Origin: Daphnia carinata
Lineage: Eukaryota; Arthropoda; Branchiopoda; Diplostraca; Daphniidae
Assembly (NCBI RefSeq): GCF_022539665.2
Contig: NC_081338.1
Location: 558,001 to 622,000 of the forward strand
Direction of reading: 5' to 3'
Length of the DNA stretch: 64,000 nt
The notes beneath the pieces were generated by a model. That model was not told the origin of the DNA, did not search any database, and saw only the letters and a list, made by a program, of their open reading frames with translations. The translations under genes were made by a program, and so were the position numbers. Every line of letters starts with the position of its first letter. The stretch's first letter is position 1. Positions 46,081-57,102 of this stretch are shown here, piece after piece.

Positions 46081-48185
46081 TATGAACAGATAGCTTTGCA
46101 GGCACTTTTTTCTTCAACGTCCTTGTTTCTTTAAAGCAAAATAGATTGTATTAAATATCAAGCAGAAAACTGGAAACTGAAAAGCTTTTGCCTACTTGAC
46201 AAAGGTGTCCATGCAAGTTCGACAACAAAAGCTGGGGATGGTATATTCCTTAAGGTTATCCATACCGAAACAGGCCTCATGGATCCACGAATCGCAGACC
46301 CTACATTGGTTGCAATCATCCTCTGTACCTGTGATTTTACACAGCATAGGAGAACACGTAGCAACTTTTGTTGGGTTTCGTCGATAAAGGCAGAAGAATC
46401 TCCGACTCTCAATCGTGCTTGAAGCCTCGATGAGTGACGTGATCCTTCTATAAAGACCTTGTCTGGCGTCTGTTTGCCCTTTTTTCCTTTCGTCTTCGGA
46501 CTGTAAAGCAGAAGAAATAATTATAAGTAACTAGGGAATTCAAAACATTAAACTAACCAAGTGCTATAATCATACCATGAAAACACACCATCTATTGCCA
46601 AAGTGACATGAGGAGTATTAGCCTGGTGTTGGCAGCGACTGGGAATGTCCGTTCCTACCAAAATTCTGTGTAACCGATATTTCTTAAAATGACAAATTTA
46701 ACTTACATTTCCATGTATTGGAGGTATCCCTCATCCACGTCGTCGTAGAAGTCCTCATCCAACTGTGGCGGATTGGTTTTTTTAACGAAATATCCCTTTC
46801 CTGCAATTTTCCCGGTTGGCTGTTGCCTCCGCTTTTCTACCTCAGCCAAATGTTTTTTGGCTTTTTCTGCCGCGAGAATGGATAACGGCGGATAGCGCTT
46901 CCGTGAAGGTTTTAGAATCTTGGGAAGCGGGCCAAAATCCAGTTTTGAGGGATGTTTGCATGTCGACACAGCTGGAAACGCGAAGTGCAAAAATTAGCTT
47001 TGAATATGAAGGAAATACGTAACTCTTTTCGCTTACCTCTGATTTCTCCAAAATATCTTTGAATAAGGTCTTTCCATAATTCGTACTTGACCTTATCCAT
47101 ATCACTTAACTGGTTGGCCCTTTCAGAAACTTGGCCTTGTTCTTCGCATCCCAGAATTTGAATGAACCTGTCTATTGTAACTGGCGAGATATTCTTTTCA
47201 AATTCTGCCAGGATGGCGTGTCCACTCTTGGATTTTAATACAATGATAAAACATGTTTCACAAATAAAGATAATAGAAACCTTACGTATACTGGGTTCAA
47301 CGATGAATCCGATAGCCGTCTTGACGAATGAACTCCAGTTAGTGACACCGAGGCAAGAGGCTGCAGTTCGCTAATGGATGCATCTTTAGACTAAGAATGA
47401 ATTCGATCAATTAGAAAAAGTAGTAAAAAAATACAAAACCTAATAAAAACATATACTTACAGAATCAGGAAATCTCCCAGACTTTAGATCTGATTGCGAT
47501 GAAGAACTTTCTTGGGCAGGAGGATCTTCAAGCCAGTCCAAAGAAGAAATAGGGGCGCCATCGATATCGGGGATCATGCCATCGCCAGCTCTCTCGTCAT
47601 CTTGTTCGTCATCTTTGGACAAACACTTGGAAATTCTAAAATGCAAATGTTATTATATAAGAAGTCTATTAAATGTTCAAATAGCTAAAAACTTACTTTA
47701 CTGCATGGGATTCCATGGATACAAGCCACAAGCTCTGAAACCATTTTGCCCCTACTTAGTAGGCAAATTTTGCCACACTTCGTTGAGCAAATGGGCCATA
47801 TTCTTCACCGTGACTTTATTGGTTTAATCCTTTCCTGTCCACTCGTGAACTTTAGTTTTCCAAAGGCTCTTCAAGGGCTTAAAAAGAGCCACATCACACG
47901 GCTGCAATATATGCGTTGTGTTTTGGGGAAAATAGATTAAGATGATCTGGTTTTCAGTTCAAATATCTGAAATCCGGATATTAATAAGGCTGCGGTGGCC
48001 ATCCAGATACAGCACGACGGAGAACTGGACATCCTTCATCTTCAATTGAGGAATAAATTGATTTGACAGCCAATGGCAAAAGTCATCGACCGTCATCCAC
48101 CCTTTCTTGGTACAAAATACCTTAAAACCAGGTGGCATTTGTTCTTGCAACATCCATTGCTGTGTCCGTTCATAAGGGTAAATGA

Positions 48186-49322
48186 TGTCGGAAAATCCGA
48201 CGTCCAACACTGTCCAAGGGGACGGTGAAGAGGCAGATGAATAGAAACGAAGATGCCGGGCACTCGGTACCGAAGTGTCGGTAGCCGGGGTAAGTCCAAC
48301 TCTAGGCGGGAGCTAACCAAGAAGTTCCCGGCCATTGAAAAGGATATGACGGTAGACGGTAAACGACTGAATATAAACGGGAGTTAGAACGATTCGCCCG
48401 GCGAATCCTTGGCTTAGAAGGCCGGACGTCCTTAGTATAATATCGAAACTACTTGACGTCTTTTGCAGCTATATGAGGCGGTCTCTACCGACCGCTCTCA
48501 TAAATCAACATCAAAAACCATCGCGACTGGAGCCGGTTTTAGCCCAGAGTAAAAAAGATGTTGACGGAGGAGGAACCGACGGTGGGTCGGTGGAGGAGGA
48601 TTCGAGGTGGAGAAGGAGCGGACGATCCTGCGGCTAAAACGGGTGACGGAACAGCGGTGACACCTACTCCAACGTTTAAATTTATGTACGTTTAATTGCT
48701 TATATTAGTCAACGGTGTTTTGTAAATGCTGGGTATATAAAGGCCGGTTTTCGGCTGAGTAAATACACACGAGTTTCACCGAAGCCGGAGTCGGCTCTTC
48801 ATTCTACTGGTAACTACTATCAAGTTTTGTCTCTGTTATCACTTGTGTTGCTGCCCGTCGCAACTGGCCGTCATTATCTGCCCGGCCGTGATACGCTGCT
48901 TTCGCCCGTCTGTCTTCTTCTTTGGCCCGGCTCTTTTCCTCCACGGCTACAACGAAGTTGCTCGCAGCAATTCCATCCGGATCGGATCCTGCTTGACCGT
49001 CGCTTCACTTGAAGATCCATTCGACCCGGGGGCATTCAACGCCAAGGATTACAAGTAATCTAGCTACTGTTATTCGTGTCCGTCATATTGGCCGCGCCGT
49101 CTCTCGGCATCATTTTTGAGATCATTTGACGGTGAGATCCGTACGGTCGCTTAAATTGAGGTCCAGTTAGTCAAGTCATTGGCAGCCCGGCTCCCCCACC
49201 GGCTGCCGGCCTGGACGTACCGCGGCTATTACGCTGAGGCAACCAAGGCCTCAAGCCCACTACTTTACGCTGAGCCGGCAGACTCCGGCATTGAGAAGCC
49301 CCGCAAAGGGATAAATCTCAAA
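48186..49322 (+). repeat. 5' LTR of BEL element 2
   Basis: Starts TGTCGGAAAATCCGACG, a short palindrome, and ends ATAAATCTCAAA. A TATATAAAGG box at about 48733-48742 and the downstream TAAATACACACGAGTTTCACC resemble a promoter and start region. Open frames across 48827-49058 are present in both LTRs and lack an ATG, so they are not called as genes. Confidence 0.92.
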
Positions 49323-49323
49323 T

Positions 49324-49336
49324 TGGTCCTTCGAAC
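49324..49336 (+). promoter_or_regulatory. Primer-binding site of BEL element 2
   Basis: TGGTCCTTCGAAC begins one base after the LTR. It is complementary to a tRNA 3' end of the form GTTCGAAGGACCA, which includes the CCA end and part of the T-arm. Confidence 0.8.
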
Positions 49337-49412
49337 AAAACAAAAAAAAAAAAAAAAGAAAGAAAGAAGGAAAGAAAAATAATATAAAAATCTGCCCGTA
49401 CATTCCATAACA

Positions 49413-50129
49413 GTGTCGGACAGCATCCATCAGCAGCACCAGCAGGCGGTGTACGCAAGATTCCAGCACCTCTTAGATACGGAGGCCCGCTCTTACGAAC
49501 TCTGGAAAGAGTTAGAACAGACCATCCCGAAAGGTGTGTTCAGGAGACTTCGTATCCCGGAGCCGTTCCCTGAACAGCGTGCCAAGAGACCGGTGGAGAA
49601 AAAGAGTCGGCCAAACCCTTACACACGGCCGATTACTCCGACTTTGGAATCTCCAGCCCAGTTTTTGAACGAGCAGGAGAGAGAGCAGCTAGACGCCCTC
49701 ACCAAAGTCCAGGAGTCGCACTCCTCGGTAATAGCAGCGGCACAAAGGGCAGCAGAACGGGCCGAGGAACACGCCAGATTCTTGCTGGAGACTAGCAAGC
49801 TGAGACGCGACAAAGAAGAATTACAGAGAAGGGAGCTGATATTGGAAAGGGCGCGCGGAGTCAAAGAGTTGCCGCCCGCTACGTTCCAGATACCGGCCCC
49901 ACCACCGACCCCCACGGTGTTGAGCCAAGAAATCAGAGACCTCGCCGCTGGCCCCTCTAAAGAGCCAACCCAAGCGAAGAAAGCGAGGTCCACATCAGGG
50001 ATACCACGCAGTTGGAAAAAATCTTCACCCGAAGAAAGATTGAGCAAGCAGTTATCAAAGCGGCTGGCTAGGACAGGAATCGCGTCGTCCTCTGAAGACG
50101 AGATTCTAAAATCCCCGGTGCTTGATTGA
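49413..50129 (+). CDS. BEL element 2 ORF1: Gln/Glu-rich coiled-coil protein, no ATG
   Basis: 238 codons open from a GTG at 49413; the frame contains no methionine codon at all. It begins with a Gln/His-rich stretch, has a Pro-rich segment (RPITPTLESPAQFLNE), a long Ala/Glu/Arg-rich predicted helix (residues about 95-150) and a basic Ser/Lys-rich C-terminus (SWKKSSPEERLSKQLSKRLA), ending in SSSEDEILKSP. No known domain. It could be an N-terminal Gag-like or RNA-binding protein translated through splicing from an LTR leader or from a non-AUG start. Position between PBS and gag-pol and freedom from stops suggest it is real. The gag-pol ATG follows 127 bp downstream. Confidence 0.5.
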   Translation: MSDSIHQQHQQAVYARFQHLLDTEARSYELWKELEQTIPKGVFRRLRIPEPFPEQRAKRPVEKKSRPNPYTRPITPTLESPAQFLNEQEREQLDALTKVQESHSSVIAAAQRAAERAEEHARFLLETSKLRRDKEELQRRELILERARGVKELPPATFQIPAPPPTPTVLSQEIRDLAAGPSKEPTQAKKARSTSGIPRSWKKSSPEERLSKQLSKRLARTGIASSSEDEILKSPVLD

Positions 50130-50255
50130 TATTGTTCACATTGTTATAAATTATTAAAAGTTGAAATAAAATATTTGGAAAAATATATATCTCTACCACT
50201 ATCAGTTTATCTCTACCACTATCAAAAAAAAAAAAAAATATATTATAAAGGCAAA

Positions 50256-53200
50256 ATGTCAGTCCCGGCCAGGAGGACGAGACATACGGTGACAGACCCA
50301 GACGAGCAAAGCCTAGATGAGAGACTCTCGATCATCGAGGAAAAGCTCGAAAAGGTATACAAGTCCGGCGACTCGTACCACTCTATGTTGCACAAGAGGG
50401 TCGAGGTCGCGGAAAAAACAATCGAAAGATTCATGACAGATACGAGCATGAAAATGAAGGCGATGGAAAAAAAGATTGAGGACCTAGAAGACTTAAAGTC
50501 AAAAGTGGCCGCAATCACGGAGTTAGTAGGAGAGATAGACGGGAGAAGCAATCAAGCGCTGAACTCTGCGGCGATATTGATTGAACAAGCGAAAGAAAGC
50601 TTCTCAATGAAAGAGCAAATTCCAGAGATAGTGGAGGGCGTGAGAGCTGAGATAAAATCGATTGTGGAGAAAACAATCGAGGATAGCATGCCAAGCCTGG
50701 AAGAGAGCCCGATAAGACGACAAGAGCCGTTACGGGCTTCGTCGAGGGCAGAATCTCCGATAGGCACGCGGGAAGATTTGCTCGAAGATCGGGCTTTGAT
50801 AAAAAGAGAACTGAAAGACAGCATAGCTTGGGCCGAGGCGGATGCGGAGAGCAGACAGAAGTTTATAGACAAGGCCGAGGCCCGGTGGTTGGCATTAGTG
50901 GCGATTAATGAGAAGCTTGCGGCAGTCTCCACAGCAGCCGATAAAGCTGGAGACAGAGAGATGGAAGACAAGCTAAGGGAAAAAATTAAGAAATTGAGAG
51001 AGAAGTACAAAAAGAGCGAAACCCAATCGCCGGTACTCAGAACAGCGCTGCCTCTACCGACGTTTAACGGGGAGATCACAGCGTGGAAAGGATGGAAGGC
51101 AATGTGGACGGCGTACGACGCCGATCCAAGATTAACAGAGGCGGAGAAATTTCAATATCTGCGGATAAGCCTGAAAGGCAAGGCCGCAGAATTGATATCA
51201 CACATACACTTCGATGAAAACCAATACCAAGAGGCAATGCAAAAATTGGAAAAAAGATTCGGGGATTCAGAAAAGTTAAAAGCACACTATGTGAACGAGC
51301 TGAAAAGTCTAGTGGCCGTAAGATTGGGAGACACGGCAACAACCAATCAGTTAAAAAGAATTTTCGACGGGTTGACAAACGCGAGAGCAGCCCTAACGAA
51401 CCTCAAAGTGGATATGGGCGGGTATGGAGAATACATCGCGGGGGACGTGTTGAAGGCTTTGCCTAAAGCATTAACCTCGCGATGGTGGAGAGACAAATGG
51501 TTCGACGAGGATCAACCGACATTAGAAGCAATTCTAAAGGAGCTGGATCGAGAGATACGGCTTAGAGAGATGGAAGAAGATCCGGTGAGCCAACCGCAAA
51601 GCCCGAGAAGGGAGCCTCAAGAGAGGGGAGGTAGGATGACACCCTGTTGTTTTTGTCAGCAGAATCACATACACCATAGGTGTATGGTGAATACCCCGCA
51701 GTTCAGACGAACACTCTGCGAGCGAGAAAACCGTTGCTTGAAATGCCTCGGCAGATCACACAGGACGGAACATTGCGTAGCCAGAGTCCCTTGCAGGAAC
51801 TGCGGGAGTATAGATCATAGCCCAGCGCTATGCCTGTCCAGACAAAGACAATACGGGCCAGTCAGATCACAGTCCCCGCAAAGACCGATGAATAAGTCGG
51901 TAACCATAGATACCAACGTGAATTGTGCGCAGGCAACTTCGATCGGACTGCCCACATTCACGGCGGTATTACAAGGAAGAAATAACAGGAAAGTAAAAGT
52001 GCTGGGTCTGATAGACTCGGGGAGCGAAAAGACGTTCATCCGACAGAGTCTAATCAGACGATTAAAAGCGGATGAAGAAGAAGAAGGAGAAGTGAGGGTG
52101 AACACGTTTGGGTCAAACCAAGCGGAAAGATCGGTGCTAAAGACCTATAGCATATGGATGGTCCCCGAGAGACAGGGAAAAATAAAAATTAAGGCAACGG
52201 CTATAAAATATGTGGCGAAGGCAACCCCAAAGGTCCGGTCAAAGTTAGTGGAGATCTTGACGGAACAGGGGGAGAAGGTCGCGGATGAAAGGCATTCCAA
52301 ACCGGACCATAAAACAGAGTTTGACATGATAATAGGATGTGACTATTATTGGCAAATTCTTAAACACCAGACGAGACAGGGTCCAGACGACTCAGTGGCA
52401 TGTGCCAGCAAGCTTGGGTGGATTATTTTTGGAGCGCCCATAGCAGGAAATCAAAGCGAGGTGTCGGCAAACATAGTTACACAGGCCGACAGTAAAAAAG
52501 CGATGGTAGACTTCAAGGAATTCTGGGCCTTGGAACACATGGGAGTTACGCCCCAAGAGCTAGAGGACCCGGGGTTCCTGAAGAACTATCAGGACACTAT
52601 AAGGAAAGATCCAACGGGCAGATATGAGATTCTGTTCCCGTTTAAAAATAACAGGAGGTCGATGGAGACCAATAAAAATATAGCTTCGATCAGATTGACA
52701 GGGCTGTTGAGAAAAATGAAACGGGAGGACAAAGTAGCCTACCATGAAGTTTTTCAACAGTACCTCGAGAAAGGCTACATAGAAGTAGCAGATAGAAATT
52801 ACACGGGAGCATGTACGTATTTGCCGCACAGACCGGTAATAAAGACGGAGGCGGCAACAACTAAGATCAGGCCGGTGTTTGATGGTTCGGCCCACCAACA
52901 AAGTAAGCCGAGCCTTAACGATTTATTGGAGACCGGGCCGAACCTGAACCCGGAGCTGTTGGCAGTGTTGCTCAGGTTCAGGCAGAGCAAGATAGCGTGG
53001 ATGGCGGACATCACGCAGGCATTCCTACAGATAGGAATTCAAGAAGAACACGGACAGATAGTACGGTTTTTGTGGATAAAAGACCCGAGAGAAGACAATT
53101 CGGAGTGGATAGAATACAGGTGGAAGAGGGTGCCATTTGGCCTCTCGAGTAGCCCGTTTATTCTAAGGGCGGTCATTCTTAAATGCTTGGATGAGCATAA

Positions 53201-56021
53201 GGATGACTACCCAGAGTTGGTGAAGCAATTAGGCTCGCAGTTATATGTGGACGACTGGTTGGGGGGAGCCGACAGCATCCCCCAAGCAGTCGACCTGATA
53301 ACACAGGCGCAGAGATTGTTTGGCTCGGCAAAAATGGAGCTAAGAAAATGGACGACAAATAGCATGGAATTGAGAGAACGGTTGCAAACATTACAATTTC
53401 AGAGCAACGAGAAGACAATGGGAGATAATGCGGAGAAGATCGTTAAGGCACTAGGGGTCACTTGGGATCCGGAGACGGACTCATTTAGATTCAGACCCGA
53501 GAAAATAGTGGAAGAGGCCGAGGAAATGAATAAAAGGCCGACGAAAAGGAAATTATTCAGCCTGGCGCTGAAAGTCTTCGACCCGATGGGGTTAATATCA
53601 CCGGTAACGGTGGTAGCGAAGATTATCATGCAAAAGGTTTGGATAGACAAGACAGGCTGGGACGAACCAGTGTCGGCAAGCATAATGCCACACTGGGAGA
53701 CATTCATTAAAAGTTTGTCGGACCTTACGAACACAAAGCTGGGACGGTGGACAGGAGAAATCCATTCACCGAGGCTACACTTGTTTTGCGACGCCAGTGA
53801 CGACGCATACAGTGTAGCCGCATATCTGGAGACCGGAGAGGAGACAAAGCTGTTATGCAGCAAAACTCGGATAGCACCGGATCCAAAAAAGTCGGTGTCG
53901 ACTCCCAGATTGGAGCTGCTCAGCAATTTGCTGGCGGTCAGGCTGGGAGATTACATCGAAAAGTCCCTTGGACGGTCCTTTGAGAAAACGTTGTGGACGG
54001 ACTCGGCGATAGCCTACTGGTGGATGAAAGGCGAATCAGGCCGGTGGAAGCAGTTCGTTCACAACCGAGTAACAGAAATCAGGGGAAAAATCGATATAGA
54101 GTCGATAAGGCACTGCCCGGGAGTGCAGAACCCGGCAGATATAGCTTCGAGAGGGGCTTCGGTGAGTCAGCTGAACCACAAGAAAGATTGGTGGTCAGGC
54201 CCAGAGTGGCTGAACAGAAAAAAAGATTGGCCGAAAAATCCAGCCCAAGTAGAGCTGGACTATACGGTAGAAATAAGGAGAGAGGAAAAACCTAAGGAGA
54301 TAACACAATGCAATATTTCGATACCGAAGGAGGAAGAATGGTACGAAAATTATAGCTCACTGCGCACGATTGTCAGGATCTGGGCGACAGTGAAAAGAGC
54401 AGTAAAGAAGTTCAGGGGACTCTCGAGTCCCGAGACACCGCTGGCAGAAGTGTCGTGTGGAATCGATAAGAAACGGTTTAACATTCTCGCAGTAGAAGAG
54501 GTAGAGCAAGCAGAATTAGATTTATGGCGGAAGATGCAAAATGACGCGTACAAAGACGTAAAGGAAGCAATAAAAGAGAAGAAGCCTTGGAAAAATGATA
54601 AGCTGAGGAAGTTGGGATTGGCCTGGGACGAAAGAAACGGGCTGATCAGGTGTTGCGGCCGCCAAGAAAATTGGTTACGGCTCAACGGTAGAGAAGCAGT
54701 TATCCTATTGCCAGAGAACCACTATTTGACGGGCAAACTCATTGAGCAGACGCATGAACGGTTACTGCACACTGGAGTAAGCACGACGATGGTGGAGGTA
54801 CGGCGAACGTTTTGGATACCAAGATTAAGGCAAACAGTAAAAAAGGAATTAAGGAGGTGTATGAAATGCCAGAAATTAGATTCGAGGCCATTCAATGAAG
54901 TCCCGGCCCCCCTACCGGTAGATCGACTTCAAATGGCAAACCCGTTTAACATAACGGGGATAGATTTTGCGGGACCATTCCCGATAAAACTGACAGCGAG
55001 AGGTGGACAAGCGAAGGCCTACATTTGTTTGTTCACGTGCGCGGTAACAAGAGCCGTGCACTTGGAAATGACCACGGACATGGAGACGGCATCCTGTATC
55101 TTTGCACTCAGAAGGTTTTTTGCAAGAAGAGGGGTGCCGAAAGCCATGTATTCAGATAACGCGAAATCATTCACACAAGCGGCGAAATATCTGAGAGCGG
55201 CGTACAAAAATGAGAAAGTGTATAACACACTGGTGGACCTGAATGTTAAGTGGAGATTCTCCCCGAGCCTGGCTCCTTGGTGGGGCGGGTTCTGGGAGAG
55301 GATGGTCCAGACAGTGAAGAGATTATTATACAAGACATATGGAAACGAGTGCCTGGAGTATGACCTATTCCAAACGGTGCTAGCAGAGATCGAAGACACG
55401 ATAAACACGAGGCCATTAACGTACGTCTCTGACGACGATAATGAACCTCTAACCCCGAAGCAACTGATCACGGGATACAGACAGAATCAAAAACACCCGG
55501 TGGACGAAGAGGAGAGAGAGTATTCGGACAGAATACCTCTAACCAAGCGAGAGAGAATGAGAAGAAACCTACTAGCAACTTGGTGGGGGAATTTCTATAA
55601 AGAATATGTGGCGGACCTCGAGAAGTTCCACTGCCCAACGCCGGGCAGAATGAAACAAGTCGAGGTCGGACAAGTAGTGCTAATACACGATGAAAATTCC
55701 AAGAGAACGAAGTGGAAAGTAGGAAGAGTAGCCAAATTATACCCAGGCTCAGACAACAAGTGCAGGAGAGTGGCAGTTTTAATTGCCGATAAATTTTCAG
55801 GGAAAGGGTCGAGACCCATATACCGGGACATTAAGTGCCTTTACCCGCTAGAGTTACACGCGGGGACGATAGACGACGACCATCAAAATACTTCACCGTT
55901 CCAAGACATAGAAGACTTGGACAGTTCGGACTCTGAGTTGGACGAAGGTCCAACGGGGGGAGTGTCGGAAAATCCGACGTCCAACACTGTCCAAGGGGAC
56001 GGTGAAGAGGCAGATGAATAG
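50256..56021 (+). CDS. BEL element 2 Gag-Pol polyprotein, intact
   Basis: 1921 codons from the ATG at 50256-50258 (MSVPARRTRH); a non-ATG extension to 50175 is open but A-rich and unlikely. Approximate domains: coiled coil 20-150; capsid-like DUF1759 block near 260-400 (LPTFNGEITAWKGWKAMW); zinc knuckles near 462-525 (CCFCQQNHIHHRC, CLKCLGRSHRTEHC, CRNCGSIDHSPALC); protease LIDSGSEKTFI near 585; RT with YVDDWLGG near 996; RNase H with LFCDASDDAY near 1178; integrase HHCC finger near 1500-1535 and D-D-E core near 1569, 1633 and 1682 (GIDFAGPF, YSDNAKSF, GGFWERMV). No stop or frameshift was seen. The last 58 bp overlap the 3' LTR, so the C-terminus is LTR-encoded. Confidence 0.93.
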   Translation: MSVPARRTRHTVTDPDEQSLDERLSIIEEKLEKVYKSGDSYHSMLHKRVEVAEKTIERFMTDTSMKMKAMEKKIEDLEDLKSKVAAITELVGEIDGRSNQALNSAAILIEQAKESFSMKEQIPEIVEGVRAEIKSIVEKTIEDSMPSLEESPIRRQEPLRASSRAESPIGTREDLLEDRALIKRELKDSIAWAEADAESRQKFIDKAEARWLALVAINEKLAAVSTAADKAGDREMEDKLREKIKKLREKYKKSETQSPVLRTALPLPTFNGEITAWKGWKAMWTAYDADPRLTEAEKFQYLRISLKGKAAELISHIHFDENQYQEAMQKLEKRFGDSEKLKAHYVNELKSLVAVRLGDTATTNQLKRIFDGLTNARAALTNLKVDMGGYGEYIAGDVLKALPKALTSRWWRDKWFDEDQPTLEAILKELDREIRLREMEEDPVSQPQSPRREPQERGGRMTPCCFCQQNHIHHRCMVNTPQFRRTLCERENRCLKCLGRSHRTEHCVARVPCRNCGSIDHSPALCLSRQRQYGPVRSQSPQRPMNKSVTIDTNVNCAQATSIGLPTFTAVLQGRNNRKVKVLGLIDSGSEKTFIRQSLIRRLKADEEEEGEVRVNTFGSNQAERSVLKTYSIWMVPERQGKIKIKATAIKYVAKATPKVRSKLVEILTEQGEKVADERHSKPDHKTEFDMIIGCDYYWQILKHQTRQGPDDSVACASKLGWIIFGAPIAGNQSEVSANIVTQADSKKAMVDFKEFWALEHMGVTPQELEDPGFLKNYQDTIRKDPTGRYEILFPFKNNRRSMETNKNIASIRLTGLLRKMKREDKVAYHEVFQQYLEKGYIEVADRNYTGACTYLPHRPVIKTEAATTKIRPVFDGSAHQQSKPSLNDLLETGPNLNPELLAVLLRFRQSKIAWMADITQAFLQIGIQEEHGQIVRFLWIKDPREDNSEWIEYRWKRVPFGLSSSPFILRAVILKCLDEHKDDYPELVKQLGSQLYVDDWLGGADSIPQAVDLITQAQRLFGSAKMELRKWTTNSMELRERLQTLQFQSNEKTMGDNAEKIVKALGVTWDPETDSFRFRPEKIVEEAEEMNKRPTKRKLFSLALKVFDPMGLISPVTVVAKIIMQKVWIDKTGWDEPVSASIMPHWETFIKSLSDLTNTKLGRWTGEIHSPRLHLFCDASDDAYSVAAYLETGEETKLLCSKTRIAPDPKKSVSTPRLELLSNLLAVRLGDYIEKSLGRSFEKTLWTDSAIAYWWMKGESGRWKQFVHNRVTEIRGKIDIESIRHCPGVQNPADIASRGASVSQLNHKKDWWSGPEWLNRKKDWPKNPAQVELDYTVEIRREEKPKEITQCNISIPKEEEWYENYSSLRTIVRIWATVKRAVKKFRGLSSPETPLAEVSCGIDKKRFNILAVEEVEQAELDLWRKMQNDAYKDVKEAIKEKKPWKNDKLRKLGLAWDERNGLIRCCGRQENWLRLNGREAVILLPENHYLTGKLIEQTHERLLHTGVSTTMVEVRRTFWIPRLRQTVKKELRRCMKCQKLDSRPFNEVPAPLPVDRLQMANPFNITGIDFAGPFPIKLTARGGQAKAYICLFTCAVTRAVHLEMTTDMETASCIFALRRFFARRGVPKAMYSDNAKSFTQAAKYLRAAYKNEKVYNTLVDLNVKWRFSPSLAPWWGGFWERMVQTVKRLLYKTYGNECLEYDLFQTVLAEIEDTINTRPLTYVSDDDNEPLTPKQLITGYRQNQKHPVDEEEREYSDRIPLTKRERMRRNLLATWWGNFYKEYVADLEKFHCPTPGRMKQVEVGQVVLIHDENSKRTKWKVGRVAKLYPGSDNKCRRVAVLIADKFSGKGSRPIYRDIKCLYPLELHAGTIDDDHQNTSPFQDIEDLDSSDSELDEGPTGGVSENPTSNTVQGDGEEADE
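55955..55962 (+). promoter_or_regulatory. Polypurine tract of BEL element 2
   Basis: GGGGGGAG lies immediately before the 3' LTR (TGTCGG at 55963), the expected site for plus-strand priming. It lies inside the gag-pol reading frame. Confidence 0.8.
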
Positions 56022-57102
56022 AAACGAAGATGCCGGGCACTCGGTACCGAAGTGTCGGTAGCCGGGGTAAGTCCAACTCTAGGCGGGAGCTAACCAAGAA
56101 GTTCCCGGCCATTGAAAAGGATATGACGGTAGACGGTAAACGACTGAATATAAACGGGAGTTAGAACGATTCGCCCGGCGAATCCTTGGCTTAGAAGGCC
56201 GGACGTCCTTAGTATAATATCGAAACTACTTGACGTCTTTTGCAGCTATATGAGGCGGTCTCTACCGACCGCTCTCATAAATCAACATCAAAAACCATCG
56301 CGACTGGAGCCGGTTTTAGCCCAGAGTAAAAAAGATGTTGACGGAGGAGGAACCGACGGTGGGTCGGTGGAGGAGGATTCGAGGTGGAGAAGGAGCGGAC
56401 GATCCTGCGGCTAAAACGGGTGACGGAACAGCGGTGACACCTACTCCAACGTTTAAATTTATGTACGTTTAATTGCTTATATTAGTCAACGGTGTTTTGT
56501 AAATGCTGGGTATATAAAGGCCGGTTTTCGGCTGAGTAAATACACACGAGTTTCACCGAAGCCCCCGGAGTCGGCTCTTCATTCTACTGGTAACTACTAT
56601 CAAGTTTTGTCTCTGTTATCACTTGTGTTGCTGCCCGTCGCAACTGGCCGTCATTATCTGCCCGGCCGTGATACGCTGCTTTCGCCCGTCTGTCTTCTTC
56701 TTTGGCCCGGCTCTTTTCCTCCACGGCTACAACGAAGTTGCTCGCAGCAATTCCATCCGGATCGGATCCTGCTTGACCGTCGCTTCACTTGAAGATCCAT
56801 TCGACCCGGGGGCATTCAACGCCAAGGATTACAAGTAATCTAGCTACTGTTATTCGTGTCCGTCATATTGGCCGCGCCGTCTCTCGGCATCATTTTTGAG
56901 ATCATTTGACGGTGAGATCCGTACGGTCGCTTAAATTGAGGTCCAGTTAGTCAAGTCATTGGCAGCCCGGCTCCCCCACCGGCTGCCGGCCTGGACGTAC
57001 CGCGGCTATTACGCTGAGGCAACCAAGGCCTCAAGCCCACTACTTTACGCTGAGCCGGCAGACTCCGGCATTGAGAAGCCCCGCAAAGGGATAAATCTCA
57101 AA
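55963..57102 (+). repeat. 3' LTR of BEL element 2
   Basis: 1140-bp partner of 48186-49322, with CCC inserted in GAAGCCCCCGGAG near 56562. It is followed by the AATGA duplication at 57103-57107. Confidence 0.92.

Larger units (their letters stand above)
48186..57102 (+). mobile_element. BEL/Pao retrotransposon 2, apparently complete and young
   Basis: LTRs are 48186-49322 (1137 bp) and 55963-57102 (1140 bp). By eye they differ only by a 3-nt insertion near 56562. AATGA flanks both ends (48181-48185, 57103-57107). There is a PBS just inside the 5' LTR and a purine tract before the 3' LTR. Internal content is a 238-codon ORF without ATG and an undamaged 1921-aa gag-pol polyprotein. Removing the element and one duplication restores the reading frame of the host DNA transposon, which confirms the borders. 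All parts needed for retrotransposition seem present, except a clear start for ORF1. Confidence 0.93.

Noticed and set aside
48827-49058. LTR open frames as host genes (also at 56607-56838)
   Set aside because: Identical copies in both LTRs, no ATG, no domain; mentioned only as a possible leader.
51815-55471. Several 95-175-codon - strand frames
   Set aside because: All are antisense to the intact BEL Gag-Pol ORF and show no independent signal.
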